64,000 bases of DNA from Trogon surrucura (Eukaryota > Chordata > Aves > Trogoniformes > Trogonidae), in the NCBI GenBank assembly GCA_020746105.1, contig CM036624.1, forward strand, positions 26,496,084 through 26,560,083. Reading direction: 5' to 3'. The position numbers and the translations under genes are program-made. The notes beneath the pieces were generated by a model. That model was not told where the DNA came from. It did not search any database and saw nothing but the letters and a program-made list of their open reading frames with translations. Positions 1 through 10,176 of the stretch are shown one piece after another. Every line of letters begins with the position of its first letter. The first letter of the stretch is position 1.

Positions 1-337
1 ATCTGCTGCAGTCATGTATTTCATCATCTCTGTTATCTCTAGCTATGGTGGCATGGCTCAGGGAGAGAATTGTACCTCTGAAATGTGATAGTTGGCTATT
101 CTAGGCCTGCTTTTTCTGCTAATCAGCTGGCATTTACATTGTTTGTAACCCAAAGCCACCTGGTGTTAACTGAAATCTTCCTATTGATTTTTAATGGACT
201 TTAGATTTGTATTTTATGATATAACTTAAAAATAGCACTGAAATATTTTTACTTCAAAATACGAAAAATAGTAAGAGGAGACTCAGATGAACAAACCCCA
301 GAAAATCAAAATACACCTGCCTATTTGCTAGTGTATA
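1..337. other. Non-coding flank, nothing recognised
   Basis: AT-rich sequence with no recognisable exon, RNA gene or repeat. It ends where the minus-strand LINE tail begins. Confidence 0.5.
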
Positions 338-766
338 TTAACGTAGGGTAGAGTAGTGCAGAGTAGTAGAGTAGAGTAGAATAGGACTAGACGATTTCCG
401 TTGGAAGGGACCTATTAAAAAAAACATTGAGTCCAACTGCCTGACCAGTTCAGGGCTGACCGAGTAAAAGCACTTGTTGTTAAGGGCATTGTTCAAATGC
501 CTCTTAAACACTGACAGGCTTGAGGCATCAACCACCTCTCTAGGAAGCCTGTTCCGGTATTTGATCACTCTCTTGGTAAAGAAACACTTCCTATTTTTGT
601 TTAGGGAAATTTCATCGATAACTAGAAGCTCCTTTGAAAGATTTTGTCGTTTGTGGTGAAATGCATTCTTCACAGTTATGATAGACAAAACACTGTTACA
701 ACAGACAAAAGGGTTGTGAATATGCCCCGGCATGGCTAACATTAAATAACAGCATCGTGACTTCAC
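338..766 (-). mobile_element. CR1-like LINE fragment, C-terminal end of ORF2 and 3' tail
   Basis: The minus strand is open for 142 codons and reads like the extreme C-terminus of a CR1-clade LINE ORF2. It has the basic segment [18 protein letters not shown] followed by DASSLSVFKRHLNNAL, the same arrangement as the NRLPREVV...SLETFK segment of the clearer CR1 copy at 14.4 kb. The element's 3' end, at low + coordinates, holds GGTCCCTTCCAACGG and then a tail of short repeats near TTCTACTC rather than the usual ATTCTATG. Only the 3' end of the element is present, which is the usual 5' truncation of LINE insertions. The upstream boundary near 740-766 is uncertain. The open frame is probably relict coding capacity, not a functional protein. 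The exact CR1 subfamily is not identified. Confidence 0.75.
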
Positions 767-3700
767 TGAGTTTAGAACTCAAGTGATCGTGTAAACATCT
801 TGAATAAAGATCCACAAAAATACTACTGCATAGTTCAATGAAAATTGTCTTGGTGAGGACTTAAATCAATTAAGAAGTCATATATTTTTGGTATTAACGT
901 ATTTTTATTTTTTGAGGGAAGTAAATTTGTCAAAGTCTCTTAGACCAAAGCTTGCAGAAACTGCAGCTTTGCCAGGTGTGTGCTGCCAGAAAGCTCAATG
1001 CTATGCACTGTAAAAAAGATGGGTGATAATTACTTTGATAGAAATTTTTTCTCCCAATATTAAAATATAAATAACTCCTCCACCATTCAAATATTTATTA
1101 CATTTGAATTTTGGAAGAAAGAGGATAAAATAATTTAGCTAATAGCATAAAATATAAATGTTACAATGCTGGTTGATTCCAAATTAATGTCTTTCATTTT
1201 TTTCACTGACTTTTATAGTAATTTTCCAGTTATGACCACAATTTTATTTTCTCTATTTGGAAAGCAAATTTATAACTGGATTCAGAAATGCATGTTTCAT
1301 ACTGATTTATTTTAACCCCTTATATTACCACTCAAACAATTATAAAAGAAAAGCATATTTAATTTGCAGCTGTGAGCTTTCCATTATATCTCAGAAATTA
1401 AAATCTCTTGATCCATAGATTCATGATTACAAGGATTCTTTAATTCTCTTCCTCATTTGTTGTATTAAATGGAATTTAATACAGCTTCAAAGGTAAATTC
1501 AAAGGTAGAGCCTTTGAATACAGGATACAGGATCACAGATCTAAAAGTTGGAAAATCTTCATAGACTACAAAATGTGTGATTAGAAAGCTGTAACCCACA
1601 GATCTCCATCAGTTTGTCCCTCTTCACATTTGCAAATGTAAAAGGGTTCTGTGTTAAAAAGATACTTCAGGATTTGTTCTTACATGCAGCTGTGTTCTGT
1701 TTCTTGATATATTTAATAACCAAGAGCAACTAATATTAATCTGACTGTGATTTTCTAACAGAACCACAGTATGGAAAAGCACTCATGTTTTGCAAACAGC
1801 AGCATTAATTACTGGTTATTAAACAGAACAAGAAACAATGGATCACATTTTTCATTTCTTTGGTGAGTTATCTGTTTAAAATATCTTTTTATTCTTGTAT
1901 GAACTGTAATAGAGGCATTGAAACTGAAAGCATGATATTTCATCTTAATTGCCTGAAATAAATGCTTGCCAGTGCCCATCACAGCATATTGAAAGAAAAC
2001 ACTTCACAACGGTTGTTTTTATTTTTGAGGGGATAAGACATATCACTTCAGTCTCTTCTATGTACTTATTTATGTGGATTATACACTCTTCCAGTGTAGG
2101 GTCAGACCTGTGACTGTTCATACCATCCTGACCATGTGCTGGCTGTGAAATAGGACCATCCTAATGCTGACAAGCTTTCTCTTACCTTCACCCTTCCCAT
2201 CTCCTCCCCCAAGCCCTTCAGCTTCTCTGCAATAGCAATGAGCAATGAACTTCAGATGGAGTATTAAGTTGGCTGTAAAATGTAAAGTACTTCACATGCA
2301 AGTAGGCGTGGGACGTGATCACAGCTCTCGAGGAGTTGTGCAGCCTTTCATGACCTTCAGCTGTGCTGAAGCAGCGCCCTAGGCCACTGAACCCGCCTAG
2401 CAATCCAGCCGTAGATTTTCCTTCCATCCTTTTGCCAAAGCTAAGGAGCACAAAAATGGGTTAGAATTCCCCCTTTAAAAAAAAAATGCATAAAATCACA
2501 AAATAGTATTTTAAATGTAATATGCCTCTCTTCTTAGAAGTCTCCTGGATTATTGAATAATTTGATGAGTCACCTTTATCGGTAATGCCTCCCTTTACCA
2601 TATTTATTAAATGAAAAGTTGTTCCGTTTGACAGCATTTCACTCTTTTTTGAGCCACAATTAAAAGTAATACATAGACCACACCTCCCAAACAAAGGCAT
2701 TCAAAATCATGAGATTAAAAAGAGAAATGAATAATGTCTCTTTAAAACCAGTGTTCATAACTAGTGCATTTATTGTTGGGAGTTTTAATTGTATAACTAT
2801 TTATTGAAGTATTGAGAATACGATTTTTTTTTGTTTGTGAAACTGAAGTCTGAAGAGACAGTTCTTTACCTGTTGGCTAGCCCAGAAACAAAGTTGTTAG
2901 GTGTCCTGGGTTTAGCTAAAAACCCAGTACTGTTTAGTGATTTTTACTTTTCAGTAAAGTTAGTGGTCGGCCCAGCCCTAACCCGCGACATTAGGTCATG
3001 TGTGATGCCTACTAGAACTTGTAATGGACTCAGTTAACTATGGGTCATTGATTTTAAGTAAATTATTTCTTTGAAGTCACTGTGGAAATTCTGTTTGCAA
3101 CCAATAGAACAATATAACCCTTCAGTTTCAAAATATCCTTTAGAAAGGTTTAATTTATAAAACCTTCATACATTAAATCCTTAAACGTGTACAGGCAAAT
3201 AAATTATACTGCATACCTTGAAGGCATACAGCAGGCATACCCTTAACGAGATTTATTCATATAATGGACTTATTTTGGCCATTATGTTACATGGCATAAG
3301 TATAATAGGTTAGGACAATTTGAAGGAAATGATTTCTTTATTTAATTTGACTTGAGCAGAATGTTGAAAAGAACACTTGATGAAAGATTTTTTTCTGATT
3401 TGATTTTGCATTGTGTCCATTCTGGAGAATGGAAGAAGAGAAAAGGAGTTAATACGGCTCAGCATTTAGTATCACTTTGTGGATTGTTTGTTCTTTTGTG
3501 TCAGAATAATAAAGAGGTGAGTCGTAAGAGAGAACATTTTGTCCCACATATTTAAGATGCACAAAATTAATTTTTACTGTTATTGTTATGGGTAGAACAG
3601 TACTTCCAGCCTTGATTAAGCCCACTCAATACAAATTACTCCAGCCTGAACAGGTAAGATTCATGTCAATAGTGCCTGTAGGATTTGGGTCTATAGTAGC

Positions 3701-4503
3701 ACAGAAGAAAAGATACTTTATGTAATCATAAATGAAACAACCATTGATTCTGAAACATTCCATTGAACCTTGAAAAAATGTATTTCAAATAGTTAAATCT
3801 ACTTTTCATTAAAGCCAGCCAAATGGGTACAGATTTACTACATGAAGCTACGTGAATTTATAATAAAATTTGCAGATTATTTGGTAGTATTTAAAAAGCA
3901 CTTAAAAGATATTTCAGTCACAAGTCTGCTACATAATCACCTTGCTATTATTCTGTTCCTCTTCCTTAATTTCTAAGGGGCATACTTGTACAAATTAATG
4001 CATAAAACCCTATATAAGAAAGAATCAAACTACACACAGAAGGATCTAACCATCTCTAAGCATGCCTTGTAGTAACATAGTAGAAAAAAAAAGGTATCAA
4101 GAAAGTACTAGATACACAAAGTTTGCAAATGAAGGAGGAGGAAGGGGAATTACTGCCCTGCAGTTCTTTCTGCTATAACCAAGTTAGGCACTGTTTGTAA
4201 TAATAAAATAATTTCAGAGTGACAGTATATGATCGAGATGAAGGTGTATCTCTAAGTAGGAACAAACGCAAATCGATAAACTGATGTAATGAAAGGTTTC
4301 AGTAGCCACTTCTAATGCTTAGCACTGGTTGGCAGGATCTGTTAGTGAATCTTCACCAATTAGCAACATCATTTTTATGTTTGTGCAAACATTGCTAATA
4401 ACAAATGTGAATAAGACAGTAAAGATTATGGGGTTTTGTATTGCACATCTTGATGTATTGCAGATACTCTGGTTGGAAATTTCTGTGTTTACTTATTTTT
4501 TTC
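767..4503. other. Gene-free upstream region
   Basis: No exon with recognisable protein similarity is seen. Open frames here are short (up to about 80 codons), have no shared domain and lie in AT-rich sequence, as expected by chance. No RNA gene or recent repeat was recognised. Confidence 0.5.
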
Positions 4504-4646
4504 CACTTGAAGTTTTGTCTGAATGTTTGGACACGTTCCTATGTAGCATAATCTAGGCATTCCTGCTCTGGCAGGGGGATTGGACTTGATGGTCTTTCGA
4601 GGTCCCTTCCAATCCCTAACATTCTATGATTCTACGATTCTATGAT
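4504..4646 (+). mobile_element. CR1 LINE 3'-end fragment
   Basis: This short 5'-truncated CR1 copy keeps the last codons of ORF2 (reading [10 protein letters not shown] then stop), the 3'UTR with GCTCTGGCAGGGGGATTGGA, GGTCCCTTCCAATCC, and a tail of three ATTCTATG-type units (one reads ATTCTACG). It matches the 3' ends of the two CR1 copies near 14.5 and 15.2 kb almost throughout. It shares with the 15.2 kb copy the variant TATGTAGCATAATCTAGG. The left edge is approximate. Confidence 0.9.
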
Positions 4647-7590
4647 AGCTGGACAATTGTTGCTTGAGCTCTCTCCTCCTCTGCTAACACAGTTTGGCCA
4701 GGATGACTAGGTCGAATTCAGCTGTTTCAGAAATTTATCTGATGATTTTGGTCTGCTCACCAAAGACTTGCTTTGCAGGTCTGCTGGTATCTGAGAAACA
4801 ATCTGTTTATTTGGTACTAACAGGCCCATCAGCCTATTTGATGGTCAAATTCCTTAGCTAAAAGAATATCTCTGGAACAACTTCTTGGACTCTTCTTGTG
4901 GCAGCATCAAGACCTTAAAACAGAAAATCTGCTGTTGCTCTTCCTAGTGAGAAGAACTATAATGCAAATATGAACGTCACAAATTATAGCATACCTTTGA
5001 GTCCCCTTTCCACACCCCTTTCAAACGTCACCATGGAAACTGAGTATTTCCCCTCTGTTCTTTCTACAGCAGCTCTTACCTCATTTGCCAGGAGGGTTGT
5101 CTCATTATCTAGAGCCAAAGAATTGAACTTCCTCGTTGATATGGGTGTTTAGAAAATAAAACACCATTATCCACAGCTGTACTTCCAGTAAGAGCAAACA
5201 GTCCCTTTTTAGGTATCAGCAAGTGGAAATCTCAGCAGAAGGAGGTATGTTTGTTATGATTACTGATGACCTTCCTTGCTTTTATTCCACTATTCTGATA
5301 GTGAATGCCTCCTGGCATGTTGGTGCTTTTAACCTCCTGAACTGATCTGGGGCTTGTTACAAAACACTATTAATTTATATTTAACTACCTAGGAATTTCC
5401 TCCTGTAACTGCGTTGGCCAGTGTCCCAATTCAGGCAGTACTCAAGCCAGAATTTGTGACTGCTTTTTGAACTACTGCATGGTGAGGTATGAAGGTCAGA
5501 TTGGCAGTTATCTGAATGGCAAAACCATGGATGAGCTGTTCAGAGCATTCTGATGAACTATACTTTTTAATTGGAGAAGTGTCTTAACATTTTCTAAAAT
5601 TAGTATTTTTAATGTGCCAAAATACTGGAAGTCTGAATTATATCCACCCTCCTCAAGAAAACCAGGATCCCAAACAGATCTTTGAGGAGACATATTGGAA
5701 CTTCCATTACTTGCTTCAGGCACGCTGCCTAACTGCACACTAACAGCACAGTGCATGTGTTCTTATGAAACACTTGTTTTCTAGCTTGGGAAGAAACTTA
5801 CAGTTTTGTTCTATCACTATCAAGCCAGGACTTAAATCAGAAGCTATACCTGATTCTGAAAGGGAACGCAATGGTCACATAATGATTTTCAAACTTTTTT
5901 TCATAAATTTATATGAGCCTTCAAATGCTTAAGAATTGGTGACATCCTTTATTAGGTGTTTATTGCCACAGACATGTAAAATATTCCTTATTTTCCAATA
6001 ATGAGAATACTTAATAATGCCACCAAGAACACAAGAAGAATTAGTAATGCTGGTGTTCTTAAGCAGTGACTCAGACTTTCAAGACTAATTTTTAATCTCG
6101 TTTCTACTGTCTGCCTATTGCTAGCTTCAGAACAGAGCAAGCCTCTGCTCAACTTGTTTATTGGTCTCTTGAAACTCATCATTCGCAGTAATTTCAACTT
6201 TTTTTCCTCAGTCATACAATATTTAGAATGGTGTGTATGCATCCAAAAAATGTAGAATATTACCCATTTCTTACTCTCTTTTCCCCATCTCTGCAGCAAT
6301 TAAAATGTCACTCTCTCTCCTTTTGGTAGACCACTGCTTTTCTCAGGGTGAAGCCTGCATTTTCCTTCCTGACCCCAACCACATTTTTACAAGCACACTG
6401 AAACATCAGCCTTGAGATTTTTCTGTTCTTCTCTTTGGCTTGATCTACCTGATAATGGCATTTTAGCTTCTACCTCCCTGACTTCAGGGTCTTGAAGTAC
6501 CAACTTCATTGCTTCTTTTTAAACAAAATTGTCCCAATTTCAGGACGGATGGGTGAAGAAATCTGGATAGGAAAGAACGGAACAGTGCAAGCTGTTTTTA
6601 GGTTGAGATCTCCATCTCCATTTATTTCTGGGCAGAGAAACATAAGCCAAACTCTTCCTCTGAAATTTAATGGGCAATAATGTATTTGGAGAAGTTTTTT
6701 ATATTTTATCGTTGTCTTAAAAAAGGAATTTCTAGGAATTTACAGGTCCTGATCAGACCAAATTGACCATTTTTGCTCATTGTATGATAAGATGCCAAAA
6801 TCTGATAAGCATTTTGAGGAAGAAGGCCATCGCATGGTGCTTTTAACTCTTTTATGTATGTAACTTGAGATACTCTTTGAAAGAATGGATTTACCTGGTC
6901 TGTATTATCTCACTGGTGGATTAGGGAGAGGTAAATTGTCTCCATTGTCTCCATAGTGTTAAAGATATGAAGATTAGCAAGAAATGTGACATGTCTGAGA
7001 ATTTTAATTTTTAAATAATTGCCTTGTTGAGCTAGTAGTGCAACTCAAGGCTGTGTCTCAATGGAAACAAGCAAAAGCGCTCCATTAATTTTGCCCATGA
7101 CAAATTTTGTATTTTGATCTTGATTTCATATTTTGGCTTATTTCTCTAGGAAGAATTTTTAATAAAAATTCCCATTCAGGCCCGTTCGGTAGTCCTGGAC
7201 ATTGATGAATGAGAGAATTTAAAAGTTAACTTTAACTTAAAACTTCAAGTTGTAACAGCCTGAGCACATGATGGGAAATGAAAAACATTTGGATCTCCAA
7301 CCTTGTCCATTGTATCATTAAATCCCCTCCTGGCTCTGTTCTTCTTGCTCCAGTGGAGCAATGGTCCAAGAAGCACCACTAGCTCTGCATGACCTGGTAG
7401 GTGCAAGGGGCCATGTGTCTAGTGATTTGCACAGCAGCAGCACCCAGTGTTCCCGGGGAGCTACCCTTCCTGGGCTCCCTGTGAGCTGATGAAGAGGGTG
7501 GCTGGGCAGAAGCACGTGGAAGGTGAAGGGATGAGGCTGTGGCTGAAGATAGATGTGGCTGAGGTCAGACAGATGTGGTCTCTCCGTTGC
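4647..7590. other. Gene-free region upstream of PTGFR promoter
   Basis: No recognisable exons. One minus-strand open frame (5988-6299, 103 codons) ends in a hydrophobic stretch, but it has no recognised similarity and no supporting signals. Confidence 0.45.
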
Positions 7591-8560
7591 CCCATGAGTT
7601 GCTACTGCCGTGGCTGCGGCACGGTGGCAAGAACTCATCCCGCCTGGCTGGGGTGGTCTCGGCGCCTGGTGCTGCGATGTGCCAGGGCAGCCTGGCCCTC
7701 CTCGCCGGCGACACCTCTCCGCACCCCGTCCGCGCCGGTGTGCGAGGGGCGAGTGCCCCGCGCCTCTCCCCGCTGCCGCGGCGGCGGGAGGCCTGAGCTC
7801 AGGGTCTCCACCTCCTCGGGACCGAGTCGGGTGCCCCGAGCTCGATCTGCCCCGCAGACCCCTCCAGAAGGGCCGGGCATAGCGACGCTGGGGCTGGGTG
7901 TGTGGGCGCCAGTAGCCGCGTCCCCGGGGGCGCTCCGAGCTCCCCCCCGGTCGCCCCGCGGAGCTCGACGGCGCGGCCCTCCCGAGCAGACGGCCCCGGC
8001 GCTGGGGGTTGGCTGGGCGGGCGGGGCAGGATGCCGGGAGGGAAGGCGGAGGGAGGGCGGGAGGCGGGCGGCGCCCGGCGGGCGGGGGGCCGGCGGAGGT
8101 GGCGGCGGGCCGGGTGGCGGCGGCGGCCGGCCGGGGCACCGCGCTCAGCCGCCGCGCCTCTCCCCGGCGCCACGGAGTGAAGCGGAGGTGAGCGGCGGCG
8201 GACCGGGGCGGGCGGGGACTGGGCGGTGGAAGCCCGGCGAGGAGCCGGACGGGCGGCTCGGGGCCGGTAACTGGTGACACTTGTGCCCGGCGTGGCGGGC
8301 TCGCCCCGCCCCCGGTGGCAGCGGCGGGCACTTAAAGGCGGTGGCGGAGCGGCGCTGCCCTGGTGCCGCCGGTGCTGCCCACGTGCGGGCGCGGCCGCGG
8401 GGCTTCGCTCCGTGCGGGGCGGCGGGGACGAGCTCGCCCCGACCGAGGAGTTCTCGGCTGCGCTCCCGTCTAGCCGGCCCGAGTGGTAGGAATACCTTCG
8501 GGTCCGGCGTAGCCGGTTTTTGCTCTAGCCCGGTAACCGAGAGTAACCGAGACACCGCCG
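7590..8560 (+). promoter_or_regulatory. PTGFR: CpG island, probable PTGFR promoter and first exon
   Basis: Base composition changes sharply from AT-rich to very GC- and CpG-rich for about 1 kb, then returns. GC-box (GGGCGG) motifs are visible at 8015-8020 and 8019-8024 upstream of the candidate first-exon donor, and at 8206-8215 and 8221-8226 just after it. I see no TATA box. Placed about 1 kb upstream of the PTGFR coding exon, this is the expected site for the promoter and non-coding first exon. Long open frames on both strands here (up to 337 codons) follow from the lack of AT-rich stop codons and are not called as genes. Confidence 0.75.
8100..8187 (+). other. PTGFR: Candidate PTGFR non-coding exon 1 (5'UTR), start unknown
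   Basis: A strong splice donor, GCGGAG|GTGAGC, lies at 8187/8188 inside the CpG island and would join to the acceptor at 9328/9329. Mammalian PTGFR has a non-coding first exon followed by a coding exon, so the layout fits. The transcription start cannot be read from sequence; 8100 is only a nominal left edge. A second possible donor (CCG|GTAACT, about 8266) is an alternative. Confidence 0.4.
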
Positions 8561-9328
8561 CGCCTCTTAGTAAGATGCGTTATTAAAGCTCGTGGGTGGT
8601 TTTTTGTTGTTTTGTTTTGTTTTGTTTTTTTTTCTTCTTTCTGCATGGGAAGTTTTCGCCGGCAGGAACGTCCCGAGGGCAGAGATGGGAGATAAAGTGT
8701 ACAGTAACTTGCGGAATTGGCTTCTGAATAAGGCAGCGTCTAAAATACAAGTTTTGTGCTTCGCTTGGAGTCTTCAGCGTTGGTTAGGTTAAAACTTTAA
8801 AACATTGAATTGTGAGAGGAGAATTACTTGGAAGATATTGGGACATTGTTTTGAAAATAAAGGCTTAATAGTGGGAAGAAAAATGAAGTGTTGTTAAAAT
8901 TTCAAAACATTCTAGTTTGAGTATTTCACTTTTGACTGTGGTTGAGCTGATAAATATTTCCATTCTAGGAGTAAGTGGCAAAAACATTTGTTTATATGCG
9001 TAATTCAACCACCAGAATGTTTTGTATGGTTTCTCTGATTGCGTGTACATAAGCATTATGCTTTTTGTATGCTATTTTGTATATCTTATATGTTCAGCCA
9101 CTATAAAGATACCATATGCTATATCTGCATTGCATAAGGCATGCAGGTAATTATTTTGTCTGGTGGCTGATGTGCCTAAAATATGATGCCGTATCATATC
9201 ACGCAGGAAAATAGAATATTAGATTTATACCACAGCCTAATATTGCGGAATTTCTATTTCAGATGTTGTTTGAACAGTCGTTTGAACAGCCTTTTACAGC
9301 ATGTATATATTTGTTTTTAATATTGCAG
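8188..9328 (+). other. PTGFR: Probable PTGFR intron 1
   Basis: It runs from donor GTGAGC to the acceptor TTTTTAATATTGCAG. The first part is the rest of the CpG island. A (TTTTG)n-type T-rich run lies at 8599-8640. The remainder is unremarkable AT-rich sequence. The downstream end is better supported than the upstream end. Confidence 0.45.
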
Positions 9329-9364
9329 ATGACTTTTGATTGTGAGACTGCTGAAATGTTTTGA
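9329..9364 (+). promoter_or_regulatory. PTGFR: Upstream ORF in PTGFR 5' leader (11 codons)
   Basis: If exon 2 begins at 9329, its first three bases are an ATG. This opens an 11-codon frame (MTFDCETAEMF) that stops at 9362-9364. A second in-frame ATG lies at 9356. The stop is 23 bases before the main ATG at 9388. Short uORFs this close usually lower or condition translation of the main ORF by reinitiation or leaky scanning. Function here is inferred from position only. Confidence 0.5.
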
Positions 9365-9387
9365 GGGCTGCCTCTCCTTTCCTAACC

Positions 9388-10176
9388 ATGAACAGTTCAA
9401 AATCACCAGGGCTGGCTGGATTTGGAATCTTGAAAAACACAACCTGCCACACGGAGAAGAAGATTTCAGTTTTCTTTTCAATAATCTTCATGACGGTGGG
9501 AATTTTGTCCAACAGTCTTGCAATAGCAATTCTCATGAAGGCGTATCAGAGATTTAGACAGAAGTCGAAAGCCTCCTTTTTGCTTCTTGCCAGTGGCTTG
9601 GTTGTCACAGATCTCTTCGGCCACCTCATCAATGGAGCCATTGCAGTGTTTGTGTATGCGTCGGATAAAGACTGGATTCGATTTAACCAGTCCAACATTC
9701 TTTGCAGTGTTTTTGGCATCTGCATGGTTTTCTTTGGTTTGTGCCCGCTCTTCCTGGGCAGTGTGATGGCCGTTGAACGGTGCATTGGAGTCACTAAGCC
9801 AATATTTCACTCGACAAAAATGACTTCTAAACATGTGAAAATGATGTTGACTATGGTATGTCTGTTTGCTGTTCTTATAGCTTTGCTGCCTATCCTTAGG
9901 TGTAGAGCCTATCAAATTCAAGCATCGAGGACCTGGTGCTTCTATAAAACAGAACATGTTGAGGACTGGGAAGACAGATTTTATCTCTTACTTTTTTCTT
10001 GCCTTGGGTTACTGGCCCTTGCTATTTCATTCTTGTGCAATGCTGTCACAGGAATTACCCTCTTAAGAGTCAAATTTAAAAGTCAACAAAGACAAGGCAG
10101 ATCTCATCATTTTGAAATGATCATTCAGCTCTTGGCTATAATGTGTGTTTCTTGCATTTGCTGGAGTCCATTCCTG
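9388..10176 (+). CDS. PTGFR: PTGFR coding exon 2: FP prostanoid receptor residues 1-263
   Basis: This is the first coding exon of the prostaglandin F2-alpha receptor, a plasma-membrane class A GPCR that couples mainly to Gq/phospholipase C and drives smooth-muscle contraction and luteolysis. The ATG at 9388 has A at -3. The open frame also runs upstream with no ATG, so this start is preferred. The N-terminus carries sequons at N2 and N17. Approximate membrane segments are TM1 26-50, TM2 62-90, TM3 103-131, TM4 149-170, TM5 197-226 and TM6 240-263. The TM3 end has ERC (130-132) in place of the common DRY, as in prostanoid receptors. C106 and C184 should form the TM3-ECL2 disulfide, and TWCF (182-185) is the prostanoid ECL2 motif. 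The exon ends in phase 0 after SPFL at donor CTG|GTAAGA, the conserved end-of-TM6 intron site of this receptor family. No frame breaks are seen. Confidence 0.96.

Noticed and set aside
5988..6299. 103-codon minus-strand frame ending in a hydrophobic segment, like a tail-anchored protein
   Set aside because: No similarity recognised and no gene signals; T/A-rich codons readily produce such stretches.
7318..8331. 337-codon minus-strand open frame (and several + strand frames) in the GC-rich region
   Set aside because: Low-complexity Pro/Arg/Ala/Gly composition caused by CpG-island base content; overlapping frames are all open; no domain.
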